This document shows, piece after piece, positions 24,998-33,045 of a DNA stretch of 64,000 nt; the first letter of the stretch is position 1, and every line of letters starts with the position of its first letter. The DNA lies in assembly GCA_964508195.1 (NCBI GenBank), contig CAZDSH010000001.1, forward strand, positions 62,001 through 126,000, in the 5' to 3' direction. Both the position numbers and the translations under genes were made by a program. This stretch comes from JAAYEV01 sp964508195. GTDB taxonomy: Bacteria; Bacillota; Clostridia; Ch29. Under the pieces are notes generated by a model. That model was not told where the DNA came from and made no database searches. It saw only the letters and a program-made list of their open reading frames with translations.

Positions 24998-26260
24998 ATG
25001 GAAAATTCAAAATTAAGCTCAAGGGAAATATCCCTTCAAAGGGCGGATGTTTTAAAGAGTCGTATAGATCCTTATCTTGAAGCAAAGTTAGACATTCACT
25101 CCGGCTTGGATCAAAAAGATGAAATAAGGGCAAGGCAGGCTAGGATTAAAGAGATTATGGGCGCTAGCGAAGATCAGTGGAACGACTGGAATTGGCAAAT
25201 AGATAACCGGGTAACGGATTCCGATACCCTTGCCAAATTTCTTGAACTAACTACTAAACAAAAGAAGGATATTGATGCTGTAGCAGCGAAGTTTAGATGG
25301 GCTATTTCCCCATACTTTCTATCTTTGATAGAACCTAGCGGGAATCATTATGAGCATCCTATATACTTGCAGTCCGTTCCCACGGGTCTGGAGCTCGTAG
25401 AAGGTATCGGTAGCGCAGATCCCATGGCTGAAGAGTTTACGAACCCTGCACCCTGCATTACCCGCCGGTATCCCGACAGATTGATTATAAACGTTACGAA
25501 CCAGTGCGGAATGTACTGTCGCCACTGTCAAAGGAGAAGGAATATCGGAGAAGTGGATGCACCACAACCTAAGGAGAAGCTGCAGGCGGCCGTAGATTAT
25601 ATTAGAAACACGCCGGAGATCAGGGACGTACTTATAACCGGCGGCGATCCTTTCACCTTCTCCGACGAGATGCTAGATTGGCTCCTTGGCGAACTTGATA
25701 GTATTCCCCACCTTGATTTTAAAAGAATTGGCACAAGGATGCCCGTTACATTACCCCAAAGGGTAACGCCAGAACTTTGTGATATGCTCAAAACACATCA
25801 TCCTTTATTCATAAACTTACAATTTAACAGTCCTATGGAAGTATCCGAGGATTCCTTAAAGGCCTGCGAAATGTTAGCCGATGCAGGGATACCCTTAGGG
25901 AACCAGGCAGTGCTTCTAAGGGGCGTAAACGATCATCCCTTTGTGATGAAAAAGCTATGCCAAGAGCTGTTAAAGGCACGGGTAAGGCCGTACTATATAT
26001 TCCACGCCAAGGGTGTAGTGGGGACTCTACACTTTAGGACTAGCGTAGATATAGGCATAGAAATTATGGAACATCTAAGGGGTTATACCTCGGGGCTTGC
26101 TATTCCGACGTTCATCGTAAATGCCCCAGAGGGTAAGGGCAAAACGCCTATGCTACCCGAATACGTTATCTCCCATGGCAGGGATACCATCACTATAAGG
26201 ACCTGGGAAGGCGAAATAATAGAGTATCCAAACAAAGATGCCGATGTAGAGTACGAATAA
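24998..26260 (+). CDS. eam: Glutamate 2,3-aminomutase (KamA family radical SAM)
   Basis: A 420-residue KamA-family PLP/radical-SAM aminomutase. The cluster Cys are 170, 174, 177 (CGMYCRHC), the carboxylate-binding Arg is R179, and the PLP Lys is K382 (APEGKGK). Aligned with Clostridium subterminale lysine 2,3-aminomutase, the two Asp that hold the lysine side-chain amine (D293, D330) are K338 and N375, the pair described for Clostridioides glutamate 2,3-aminomutase. This predicts conversion of L-glutamate to beta-glutamate. The zinc-site Cys of the lysine enzyme are absent (His313 at one position, none at the C-terminus). No ablB acetyltransferase is nearby, arguing against acetyl-beta-lysine synthesis. 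Shine-Dalgarno AGGAGG; sigma-54 promoter upstream; TRAP genes follow. Confidence 0.88.
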   Translation: MENSKLSSREISLQRADVLKSRIDPYLEAKLDIHSGLDQKDEIRARQARIKEIMGASEDQWNDWNWQIDNRVTDSDTLAKFLELTTKQKKDIDAVAAKFRWAISPYFLSLIEPSGNHYEHPIYLQSVPTGLELVEGIGSADPMAEEFTNPAPCITRRYPDRLIINVTNQCGMYCRHCQRRRNIGEVDAPQPKEKLQAAVDYIRNTPEIRDVLITGGDPFTFSDEMLDWLLGELDSIPHLDFKRIGTRMPVTLPQRVTPELCDMLKTHHPLFINLQFNSPMEVSEDSLKACEMLADAGIPLGNQAVLLRGVNDHPFVMKKLCQELLKARVRPYYIFHAKGVVGTLHFRTSVDIGIEIMEHLRGYTSGLAIPTFIVNAPEGKGKTPMLPEYVISHGRDTITIRTWEGEIIEYPNKDADVEYE

Positions 26261-26316
26261 AATTATCAGGATAAACATACATCAATATGCTCCAGGTACA
26301 GTCTAAATAAAAACTA

Positions 26317-26343
26317 TTTTTGGTAATATATATATACCAAAAA
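26317..26343 (+). promoter_or_regulatory. Hairpin between eam and the binding-protein gene
   Basis: Nine-base arms TTTTTGGTA/TACCAAAAA (26317-26325, 26335-26343) enclose an AT loop, 12 nt before the ribosome-binding AAGGGGG. No U-run follows, so it more likely guards or processes the mRNA 5' end of the binding-protein cistron than terminates. Confidence 0.55.
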
Positions 26344-26364
26344 ATAAATTAAGGGGGTATATTC

Positions 26365-27402
26365 ATGAGAAAAAGACTAGCATTGTTGTTAGTGCTCCTA
26401 TTTGCGTTTTCTACTATACTGGTAGGATGCACTACACCAGCAGACACCAATGGGGAAGATGATGCACCGGCGCCGGTCCAAAAGCAACAGATCTCCATAT
26501 TAACCGGTTCTACCGGCGGTACGTACTTCGCTTTAGGCGGGGCCATGGCCAATACTTGGAATGAATACCTAGATAATGTACAGGTGACGGGCCAACCCAG
26601 CGGCGCATCCGTGGAGAACATTAACCGTCTCCATGCCGGCGAGGTAGAGCTTGGTATGTCTATGAACAACATTGCCGACGATGCCTGGAACGGGGTAGGC
26701 GCCTTCCCGGGGGAACAACGGGGTTTTAGGACTATAGGCGTTATTTATCCCGAGGTTTATCAGGGCGTAGCTATTAAAGGGTCTGGCATTAAAACCCTCG
26801 AGGATGTAAAGGGTAAAAGAGTAGCCGTAGGCCCTGTTGGGAGCGGTACAGTAGTGATGACCGAGACTGTGTTCAATGAAGCGGGCATGTCCTTTGATGA
26901 TGTAAAAGCAAACTATGACGGCTTTGGCGATGCTGCCAGCAAGATGAAGGATGGACACTTAGATGCGGCCTTCAACGTATTAGCAGTTCCCGCCGCAGCG
27001 ATACTGGATATACAATCGGATCGTGAAATAGAAATAATCGAAATAGGCGATGATCTATACGAAAAAGTTAACGCTAAGTTCCCCTATTTCAGCCAATATG
27101 TGATACCCGCTGGAACCTATGGGAATGAAGAGGACAAATTAACGGTAAACTGTGTTGCTGCATTGTACGCGTCCCCGGATATGTCCGAGGATTTGGCCTA
27201 TGACATAACGAAGGTATGGTTTGAGAAAACTGCCCATACCGCGGCAGCCCACGGTGCAGCCCAGTGGCTTGCAGACGAACTCGCCGCAGGGAATAAGGAC
27301 GTCATGCTCGATGGCATAACGACGCCGCTACATGTCGGGGCCTATAAGTATTTCAAAGACATAGGCGTAGACGTCCCGGATATGATTAAACCTATTGATT
27401 AA
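26365..27402 (+). CDS. TAXI-family TRAP transporter solute-binding lipoprotein
   Basis: A 345-residue extracytoplasmic binding protein. The N-terminal signal ends in the lipobox LVGC with Cys22, so it should be lipid-anchored outside the membrane. The TAXI family pattern follows: ILTGSTGGTYFALGGAMA, PSGASVENINRLHAGEVELGM, GKRVAVGPVGSGT. A Thermus TAXI protein was crystallised with glutamate or glutamine, so an acidic amino acid ligand is plausible here given the adjacent aminomutase; the ligand is not shown by the sequence. Strong Shine-Dalgarno AAGGGGG. Bracketed by hairpins, as is common for binding proteins made in excess over the permease. Confidence 0.93.
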   Translation: MRKRLALLLVLLFAFSTILVGCTTPADTNGEDDAPAPVQKQQISILTGSTGGTYFALGGAMANTWNEYLDNVQVTGQPSGASVENINRLHAGEVELGMSMNNIADDAWNGVGAFPGEQRGFRTIGVIYPEVYQGVAIKGSGIKTLEDVKGKRVAVGPVGSGTVVMTETVFNEAGMSFDDVKANYDGFGDAASKMKDGHLDAAFNVLAVPAAAILDIQSDREIEIIEIGDDLYEKVNAKFPYFSQYVIPAGTYGNEEDKLTVNCVAALYASPDMSEDLAYDITKVWFEKTAHTAAAHGAAQWLADELAAGNKDVMLDGITTPLHVGAYKYFKDIGVDVPDMIKPID

Positions 27403-27412
27403 TCAATAAGGG

Positions 27413-27448
27413 ATGAAGGCCGGGAACCGTACAGTCCCCGGCCTTCAT
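27413..27448 (+). promoter_or_regulatory. GC-rich hairpin between binding protein and permease genes
   Basis: Twelve-base exact arms ATGAAGGCCGGG (27413-27424) and CCCGGCCTTCAT (27437-27448). No U-tract follows. It begins ten bases after the stop of the binding-protein gene and fits a 3' stabiliser or partial terminator that sets binding protein above permease. Confidence 0.75.
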
Positions 27449-27555
27449 AATTAATATAATATTACATAGCCTTAAATGTAAAAGTAACGCCTAATTTATT
27501 TTTTTGGTTTTCATAGGAGATTCCTCTAGGTAATTTTAACATAGGAGGTAGGAAT

Positions 27556-29553
27556 ATGGCGGAAAGGCAGAAAGATGACAGCATTATATTAGACGAAATT
27601 AAACTGGATGAAGAAAAATCCGAAGAGATTTTAGCTAAATACGATCGGGAATTCGATTTCAGAAGGCTTAGCGGGCCCTTAGAGAAATTCGTTTTTTTAT
27701 GTGCGGTTGCTTGGTCCTTGGCCCAACTTTACACTGCGGCCTTCGGCGTTTTCCCTTCAACATTACAAAGGGCACCCCACGTAGGTATCGCCCTTGTACT
27801 TATTTATATATTGTACCCGGCTAAAAGGGGCAGCAAAAACAATAAAGTACCGTGGTACGATTTTGTATTTGCCTTCCTAGGTGTTGTAGTCTCTTCGTAC
27901 CATGTGATTTATTATAAAGAGCTAGTTTGGCGTGCAGGGGTTTACACTACAACGGATATGGTAATAAGCGTTATTGCCGTCTTATTGATAATAGAAGCAA
28001 CTAGAAGAATGGCTGGACCGGTCATCGTTTCCCTAGCATCCTTTTTCCTGCTCTATGCGTATTTCGGCGATTATTTTCCATCCTTTATGGCCCATCACGG
28101 CCTAACTTTAAAGAGAATAGTAATATTCCAATGGATAAGCACCGAGGGTATTTTAGGTATACCCATTCAAGTATCATCGACCTTTATATTCCTTTTTATG
28201 CTTTTTGCGACCTTTTTAAAGAAAAGCGGCATTGGGGATTGGATGACGGAAATAGCCGTAGGATTAACGGGCGGCGCTATCGGCGGGCCTGCTAAGGCCG
28301 CGGTAATAGCAAGCGCAGCCCAGGGTACGATCTCCGGTAGCTCTGTTGCCAATACTGTAGGTACTGGCTCCGTTACGATTCCCCTTATGAAGAGCATCGG
28401 CTACCGTAAAGAGTTCGCCGGTGCCGTTGAAGCAGCGGCCTCTACAGGCGGCCAGCTTATGCCCCCTATAATGGGCGCTGCAGCATTTATTATGGTGGAG
28501 TTTCTTAATATCCCCTACAGAACGATCGCTATTTCAGCGGCGATACCCGCAGCCCTTTATTTTACGGGGATATTTATAACGGTGCATTTAGAGGCAAAAA
28601 AGGCAGGCCTTTTAGGTATACCTAAAGAACGACTGCCGGATTGGAAACAGCTCGTTAAGAAAAAATGGTTCCTTGCCACGCCGATAGCGGGTATTGTCTA
28701 CCTCTTGGTCAAGGGATACACTCCGATGCTGGCTGCTTTTTATGCCATTATACTGTGTATCGCTGCGTCAATGATATTGAAAGAAACCCGTATGTCAATA
28801 ATGGATATTATTTCGGCCCTAGAGGAGGGGGCCAAGTCCGCCCTCCCGGTAGTTGTAGCCTGTGCCACTGCGGGTATAATAGTAGGCATAGTTACGTTGA
28901 CGGGCCTAGGCATGAAGATGTCCGGCGGCCTTGTAAGATTAGCCGGAGGCAATGTCTACCTAACTATGCTCTTTACGATGATAGGTTCGCTGATACTAGG
29001 TATGGGCGTTCCCACTACGGCAAACTATATCATCCAAGCAACGGTTTCGGCGCCGGCGTTAATGGTCCTAGGGGTTCCGCCCTTAGCGGCCCATTTGTTT
29101 GTGTTCTATTTCGGTATAGTGGCGGATATTACTCCCCCTGTAGCCCTGGCAGCCTTCGCCGGTTCGGGGATAGCCCAATCGGACCCTTTAAAGACTGGAT
29201 TCGAGGCCTTTAAACTGGGTTTTGCCGCATATTTAGTGCCCTATATATTTGCCCTATCCCCTATCCTTGTATTGATAAGACCGGAAGGGCTTTCAACATG
29301 GGGCTTTGCCTTTAGCGTAATCCTCGCAATCGGTACTGCACTTATAGGTATGCTATGTATAGGCGGTTCGACTACTAATTATTTTGTAACCAATGACAAA
29401 TGGTATGAACGTGTCCTACTCCTTATTGCAGGGGTTACTTTGATACACCCGAGCTTCCATACAGACCTGTTCGGAGCCGTTGTGTTAGCTGGGGTTTGGT
29501 TCCTGCAAACAAGCCGGGTAAAAAAAAGGGCGGCAGCGGAAAAAAGCATATAA
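27556..29553 (+). CDS. TRAP transporter fused permease (DctQM type)
   Basis: A 665-residue polytopic membrane protein combining the small (DctQ) and large (DctM) TRAP subunits, the arrangement typical of TAXI systems. Residues 1-45 are hydrophilic and acidic; a set of about four membrane segments follows, then the M-type domain with GGAIGGPAKAAVIASAAQGT, SGSSVANTVGTGSVTIPLM, GGQLMPPIMGAAAFIM and a second inverted repeat LILGMGVPTTANYIIQATV. These are ion-motive-force-driven importers. Shine-Dalgarno ATAGGAGG. Last gene of the operon; a bidirectional terminator follows. Confidence 0.94.
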   Translation: MAERQKDDSIILDEIKLDEEKSEEILAKYDREFDFRRLSGPLEKFVFLCAVAWSLAQLYTAAFGVFPSTLQRAPHVGIALVLIYILYPAKRGSKNNKVPWYDFVFAFLGVVVSSYHVIYYKELVWRAGVYTTTDMVISVIAVLLIIEATRRMAGPVIVSLASFFLLYAYFGDYFPSFMAHHGLTLKRIVIFQWISTEGILGIPIQVSSTFIFLFMLFATFLKKSGIGDWMTEIAVGLTGGAIGGPAKAAVIASAAQGTISGSSVANTVGTGSVTIPLMKSIGYRKEFAGAVEAAASTGGQLMPPIMGAAAFIMVEFLNIPYRTIAISAAIPAALYFTGIFITVHLEAKKAGLLGIPKERLPDWKQLVKKKWFLATPIAGIVYLLVKGYTPMLAAFYAIILCIAASMILKETRMSIMDIISALEEGAKSALPVVVACATAGIIVGIVTLTGLGMKMSGGLVRLAGGNVYLTMLFTMIGSLILGMGVPTTANYIIQATVSAPALMVLGVPPLAAHLFVFYFGIVADITPPVALAAFAGSGIAQSDPLKTGFEAFKLGFAAYLVPYIFALSPILVLIRPEGLSTWGFAFSVILAIGTALIGMLCIGGSTTNYFVTNDKWYERVLLLIAGVTLIHPSFHTDLFGAVVLAGVWFLQTSRVKKRAAAEKSI

Positions 29554-29593
29554 ACGAGTATATAGCTTTGGATTAAATACAAAACCATTAGAT

Positions 29594-29630
29594 ATAAAAA
29601 TAGTAACGGTTAAACCGTTACTATTTTTAT
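29594..29630. terminator. Bidirectional terminator between TRAP permease and rpmF
   Basis: A perfect 17-bp stem (29594-29610 with 29614-29630) around a three-base loop; both strands end in A/T-rich tails. It lies between convergent genes, 40 nt after the permease and 3 nt after the rpmF stop. Confidence 0.9.
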
Positions 29631-29632
29631 GT

Positions 29633-29809
29633 TCACTCAGTTTTTAGCACTTCCTTGCCCTTGTAATAACCGCATGTGCGGCACATCCTATGGGGCATCA
29701 TAGCTTCATGGCATTGCGGGCATACGATCAACCCGGGCTTTTTTATCTTCCATTGGGCTAACCTATGATTTCTCCTCGATTTTGACGTTTTCCTTTTTGG
29801 TACCGCCAT
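29633..29809 (-). CDS. rpmF: 50S ribosomal protein L32
   Basis: A 58-residue L32, opening MAVPKRKTSKSRRNHR as usual and carrying the zinc-binding pattern CPQC then CRTC, ending GYYKGKEVLKTE. Shine-Dalgarno GAGGAGGTG. It follows yceD by 27 nt, the near-universal yceD-rpmF pair. In related genomes fapR/plsX come next; here the aminomutase/TRAP island intervenes. Confidence 0.97.
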   Translation of the reverse strand: MAVPKRKTSKSRRNHRLAQWKIKKPGLIVCPQCHEAMMPHRMCRTCGYYKGKEVLKTE

Positions 29810-29836
29810 AATAACACCTCCTCGAGCCTACTACTG

Positions 29837-30325
29837 CTACTCCAGCAACTTTTTAAGCTTTTCCATCCTTGGATCGATCCCCTCATGCCTACAGTCGCAT
29901 TGCGTCGTGTTCCTATCGCCACCACAAATGGGACAAAGACCTTTACAATCCTCGCTACACAATACCTTTATAGGTAGTTCCAATAGAATACTTTCTTTTA
30001 CCGGTACATTAAGGTCTATTCTGTCACCACGGATGGGCAAAACATCCTCACCTTCCCCGGTTTCGCTATACATTTGGCTAAAGGCCGTACTAAGGGGATA
30101 CTTAACAGTACGAAGGCACCTTGAACATTGGAGGATAACCTCTGTTTGCACCTCACCTCGGATCAAAAACACATTATCATTTCTTTCGATACTGCCCTTT
30201 ACATTTATAGGGCTACTAAAACTTATGTTTTCACCGCCGCTGTCAATACATCCGATGTTCTCCTTAAGTTCAAAGGACACACGACCACTGTCATCACTTT
30301 TTAAGTTTTTAATATACATTATCAT
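29837..30325 (-). CDS. yceD: YceD/DUF177 family protein
   Basis: About 162 residues of the DUF177 family (YlbN in B. subtilis), associated with 23S rRNA accumulation in some bacteria and plants. Conserved pieces: VILQCSRCLRTVKYPL in the middle, PIKVLCSEDCKGLCPICGG and CDCRHEGIDPRMEKLKKLL at the C-terminus. Start chosen at ATG 30325 (GGAGAG eight bases upstream) over a GTG three codons earlier. Cotranscribed with rpmF. Confidence 0.9.
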   Translation of the reverse strand: MIMYIKNLKSDDSGRVSFELKENIGCIDSGGENISFSSPINVKGSIERNDNVFLIRGEVQTEVILQCSRCLRTVKYPLSTAFSQMYSETGEGEDVLPIRGDRIDLNVPVKESILLELPIKVLCSEDCKGLCPICGGDRNTTQCDCRHEGIDPRMEKLKKLLE

Positions 30326-30394
30326 CGTTAGCACTCTCCATAGCCAACAGATTTTATTATATAAAGTGGCCTTTTATTTGTCAAGATCGCGCCA

Positions 30395-31588
30395 TTACCC
30401 TATTTCCCTAATTGTATCCCTGGCTATCATCAGCTCTTCGTTCGTGGGAATAACTATCGCTTTTACCGCACAGTCATGCTTACTTATGATTGCCTCCTCA
30501 GCCCTAACATTGTTGGCCTTTTTATCCAGTTCCAGGCCGAGGTATTCTAGGCCGGTGCACAATTTCTCCCTCATCGTAATAGAGTTCTCTCCTAGACCCG
30601 CTGTAAACACTATAACGTCTACCCCGTTCATAACCGCTGCATAGGAGCCTATGAACTTTTTAACCTTGTATGCAAAGACGTCAATAGCCAAGGCCGCCCT
30701 TTTGTTGCCCTTTGCCGCGGCCTCCTCTAGGTCACGGAAATCACTGCTCACGCCAGATATGCCTAAAACGCCGGAGCTTTTATTTAATATATTATTAACT
30801 TCTTCTATTGTCAACTGTTCCTTTTCCATAAGGAATGCGATTATCGCAGGATCAATGCTCCCACATCGGGTTCCCATGGCAAGCCCCTCTAAAGGCGTAA
30901 ATCCCATACTGGTTTCTACGGATTTACCGTTCTTTACCGCCGTTATGCTGGCACCGTTCCCTAAATGGCATGTTATTATCCTAAGATCCTCCAGGGGTTT
31001 ACCGAGGATCTCAGCAGCCCTTTCAGCTACGTACTTATGGGAAGTCCCATGGAAACCGTATTTACGCACACCGTATTTTTTATAGTATTCGTAGGGAATG
31101 GGATAAATATATGCATAATCCGGAATAGTATGGTGATAAGCCGTATCAAAGGTACCGGCCATCGGTATCCCGGGCATGAGCTGTCGGCAGGCCTCTATGC
31201 CCATAATATTAGGCGGGTTATGTAGGGGTGCCAAATCCGCACATTCCCTTAGCGTATCCATAACCTCCTGCGTAATCCTAACGGAACCGGAGAATTTTTC
31301 CCCGCCATGAACAACTCTATGGCCTACAGCGGATATATCGCTCGTGTCTTTTATTACTCCATCTTTTTTGTCCGTTAATACATCGGTTATGACTTTAAGT
31401 GCAGCCTTATGATCGGCCATCGCAGTTTCGATTATTATTTCATCTTTATCGGCGGCTTGGTGCTTTAATCTTGACCCTTCTATGCCGATTCTTTCTGCTA
31501 ATCCACGGGCCATCACGCTTTCATGTTCCATGTCCAGCAATTGATATTTTACAGAAGAACTGCCGCAGTTCACTACTAAGACTTTCAT
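30395..31588 (-). CDS. ackA: Acetate kinase
   Basis: Interconverts acetyl phosphate and acetate with ATP formation, the energy-yielding end of acetogenic fermentation. VNCGSSSVKYQLLDM at the N-terminus, VGHRVVHGGEKF, YGFHGTSHKYV, CHLGNGASITAVKNG and FTAGLGENS are signature regions. 397 residues. pta, its usual partner, is not adjacent: the next gene upstream is the divergent tmcAL. Confidence 0.98.
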   Translation of the reverse strand: MKVLVVNCGSSSVKYQLLDMEHESVMARGLAERIGIEGSRLKHQAADKDEIIIETAMADHKAALKVITDVLTDKKDGVIKDTSDISAVGHRVVHGGEKFSGSVRITQEVMDTLRECADLAPLHNPPNIMGIEACRQLMPGIPMAGTFDTAYHHTIPDYAYIYPIPYEYYKKYGVRKYGFHGTSHKYVAERAAEILGKPLEDLRIITCHLGNGASITAVKNGKSVETSMGFTPLEGLAMGTRCGSIDPAIIAFLMEKEQLTIEEVNNILNKSSGVLGISGVSSDFRDLEEAAAKGNKRAALAIDVFAYKVKKFIGSYAAVMNGVDVIVFTAGLGENSITMREKLCTGLEYLGLELDKKANNVRAEEAIISKHDCAVKAIVIPTNEELMIARDTIREIG

Positions 31589-31776
31589 TTTTTCTCCTCC
31601 CTATAAGTTCAATGATTGACTCTATATAGTTTTCTTCACAACTTACAAATATCCTGCAAAATACATTAAAATAATGTGTATAATGAAGTGGGGGATACAT
31701 TAAATAACAAGACTTACGTTAAAACCTTAGTTTAAGCCATGGTTTACGGCTATTAATAATATCCTTAAGGGGAGAT

Positions 31777-33045
31777 GTGAATACTTTGAAAGTGTTAGGC
31801 ATAATAGCTGAATACAATCCATTCCATAACGGCCATTTATATCATTTAAGAAGATCCATTGAGATGACCGGCGCAACCCATACCGTAGCCGTCATGAGCG
31901 GTAATTTTGTCCAAAGGGGCGAACCGGCGATCATAAACAAGTGGGCCCGGGCGGAGATGGCAATAAAATCCGGCGTTGACCTCGTAATAGAGCTGCCCAC
32001 AGTATACGCCTGCAGGAGCGCCGAGGGCTTTGCATTAGGCGCATTAAGTATACTTAACGGCCTCGGTACCATAGATACCCTTTGTTTTGGCAGTGAAGCC
32101 GGTAACCTTAGGGAGCTTGAATACGTAGCCCATATACTATACGATGAGCCCGGGGATTATAGGGTGTATTTACGAGATTACCTTTCCCGGGGGTACAGTT
32201 ATCCTTCGGCTAGGTCCGCAGCCTTGGAAAGATATTTAGACCCCCGGGCTAAAAACCTTATAGCTTTATTAAATTCGCCGAACAACATATTGGCGATAGA
32301 ATACCTAAAGGCTATTAAGGCGCTACGTAGCAATGTTTACCCCTATACGATAAAACGATACGCCGCGGGATACCATTCACGATCCCTTCGTTCAAATATC
32401 GCCGGCGCAACAGCAATTCGAAGGGAAATTATAAAAAGAGGCACCATTATAGGAACGATAAAAAAAACTATGCCCGCTGTTTGCCTAACCGTATTAAACA
32501 GAGAATTATCTATGGGGCGGGGCCCTTTATACCACGACCTATTTAGTATGCCATGTATAGCCCTTATAAGAAGGCTTGGCGCAAAAGCCTTAACACAGTT
32601 CCCTGAAGTCGTTGAGGGCCTTGAAAACAGAATATATTCTGCAGCGATGAGGGAGGTAACCCTTTCCGGTATATTAGATCGGATAAAGACTAAACGGTAC
32701 ACCCATACACGCCTTAGGAGGATTGTAACTTATATACTCCTTGATATAACCGAGGACCTTATAAGTTGCCTTAGGGCACATAAAAACCCCGTCTATGCAA
32801 GGGTTCTAGCATTAAACGAAAAGGGCGGGGATATTCTAAGCAAGGCCAAAACTACATCGAGAATACCTATTATAACTAAGTTCGCTAACCATGGTTTCGC
32901 CGAAGATGATCCTTTATTGAAAATATTACAAAAAGAAATTCTGGCAACAGATCTATATGTACTAGGCTATGCTAACGACAGATATTCCTCCGCCGGCCAA
33001 GATTTTGTAACCAGCCCCCTTTTTTACCCGGGACCAAACCAATAG
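31777..33045 (+). CDS. tmcAL: tRNA(Met) cytidine acetate ligase
   Basis: TmcAL (YlbM) makes N4-acetylcytidine at the wobble base of elongator tRNA-Met from acetate and ATP. The nucleotidyltransferase motif YNPFHNGHLYHL is at residues 14-25, with MSGNFVQRGEPAI and FGSEAG following; the C-terminus QDFVTSPLFY is conserved. 422 residues from a GTG after AAGGGGA; a TTG three codons in is possible. Divergent from ackA, apt because both handle acetate, though that may be chance. Its last 74 bp overlap the patatin-like gene on the other strand. Confidence 0.93.
   Translation: MNTLKVLGIIAEYNPFHNGHLYHLRRSIEMTGATHTVAVMSGNFVQRGEPAIINKWARAEMAIKSGVDLVIELPTVYACRSAEGFALGALSILNGLGTIDTLCFGSEAGNLRELEYVAHILYDEPGDYRVYLRDYLSRGYSYPSARSAALERYLDPRAKNLIALLNSPNNILAIEYLKAIKALRSNVYPYTIKRYAAGYHSRSLRSNIAGATAIRREIIKRGTIIGTIKKTMPAVCLTVLNRELSMGRGPLYHDLFSMPCIALIRRLGAKALTQFPEVVEGLENRIYSAAMREVTLSGILDRIKTKRYTHTRLRRIVTYILLDITEDLISCLRAHKNPVYARVLALNEKGGDILSKAKTTSRIPIITKFANHGFAEDDPLLKILQKEILATDLYVLGYANDRYSSAGQDFVTSPLFYPGPNQ

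Noticed and set aside
24998..26260. Lysine 2,3-aminomutase assignment
   Set aside because: Both side-chain-binding Asp are replaced by Lys and Asn, and no ablB lies nearby; glutamate 2,3-aminomutase fits better.
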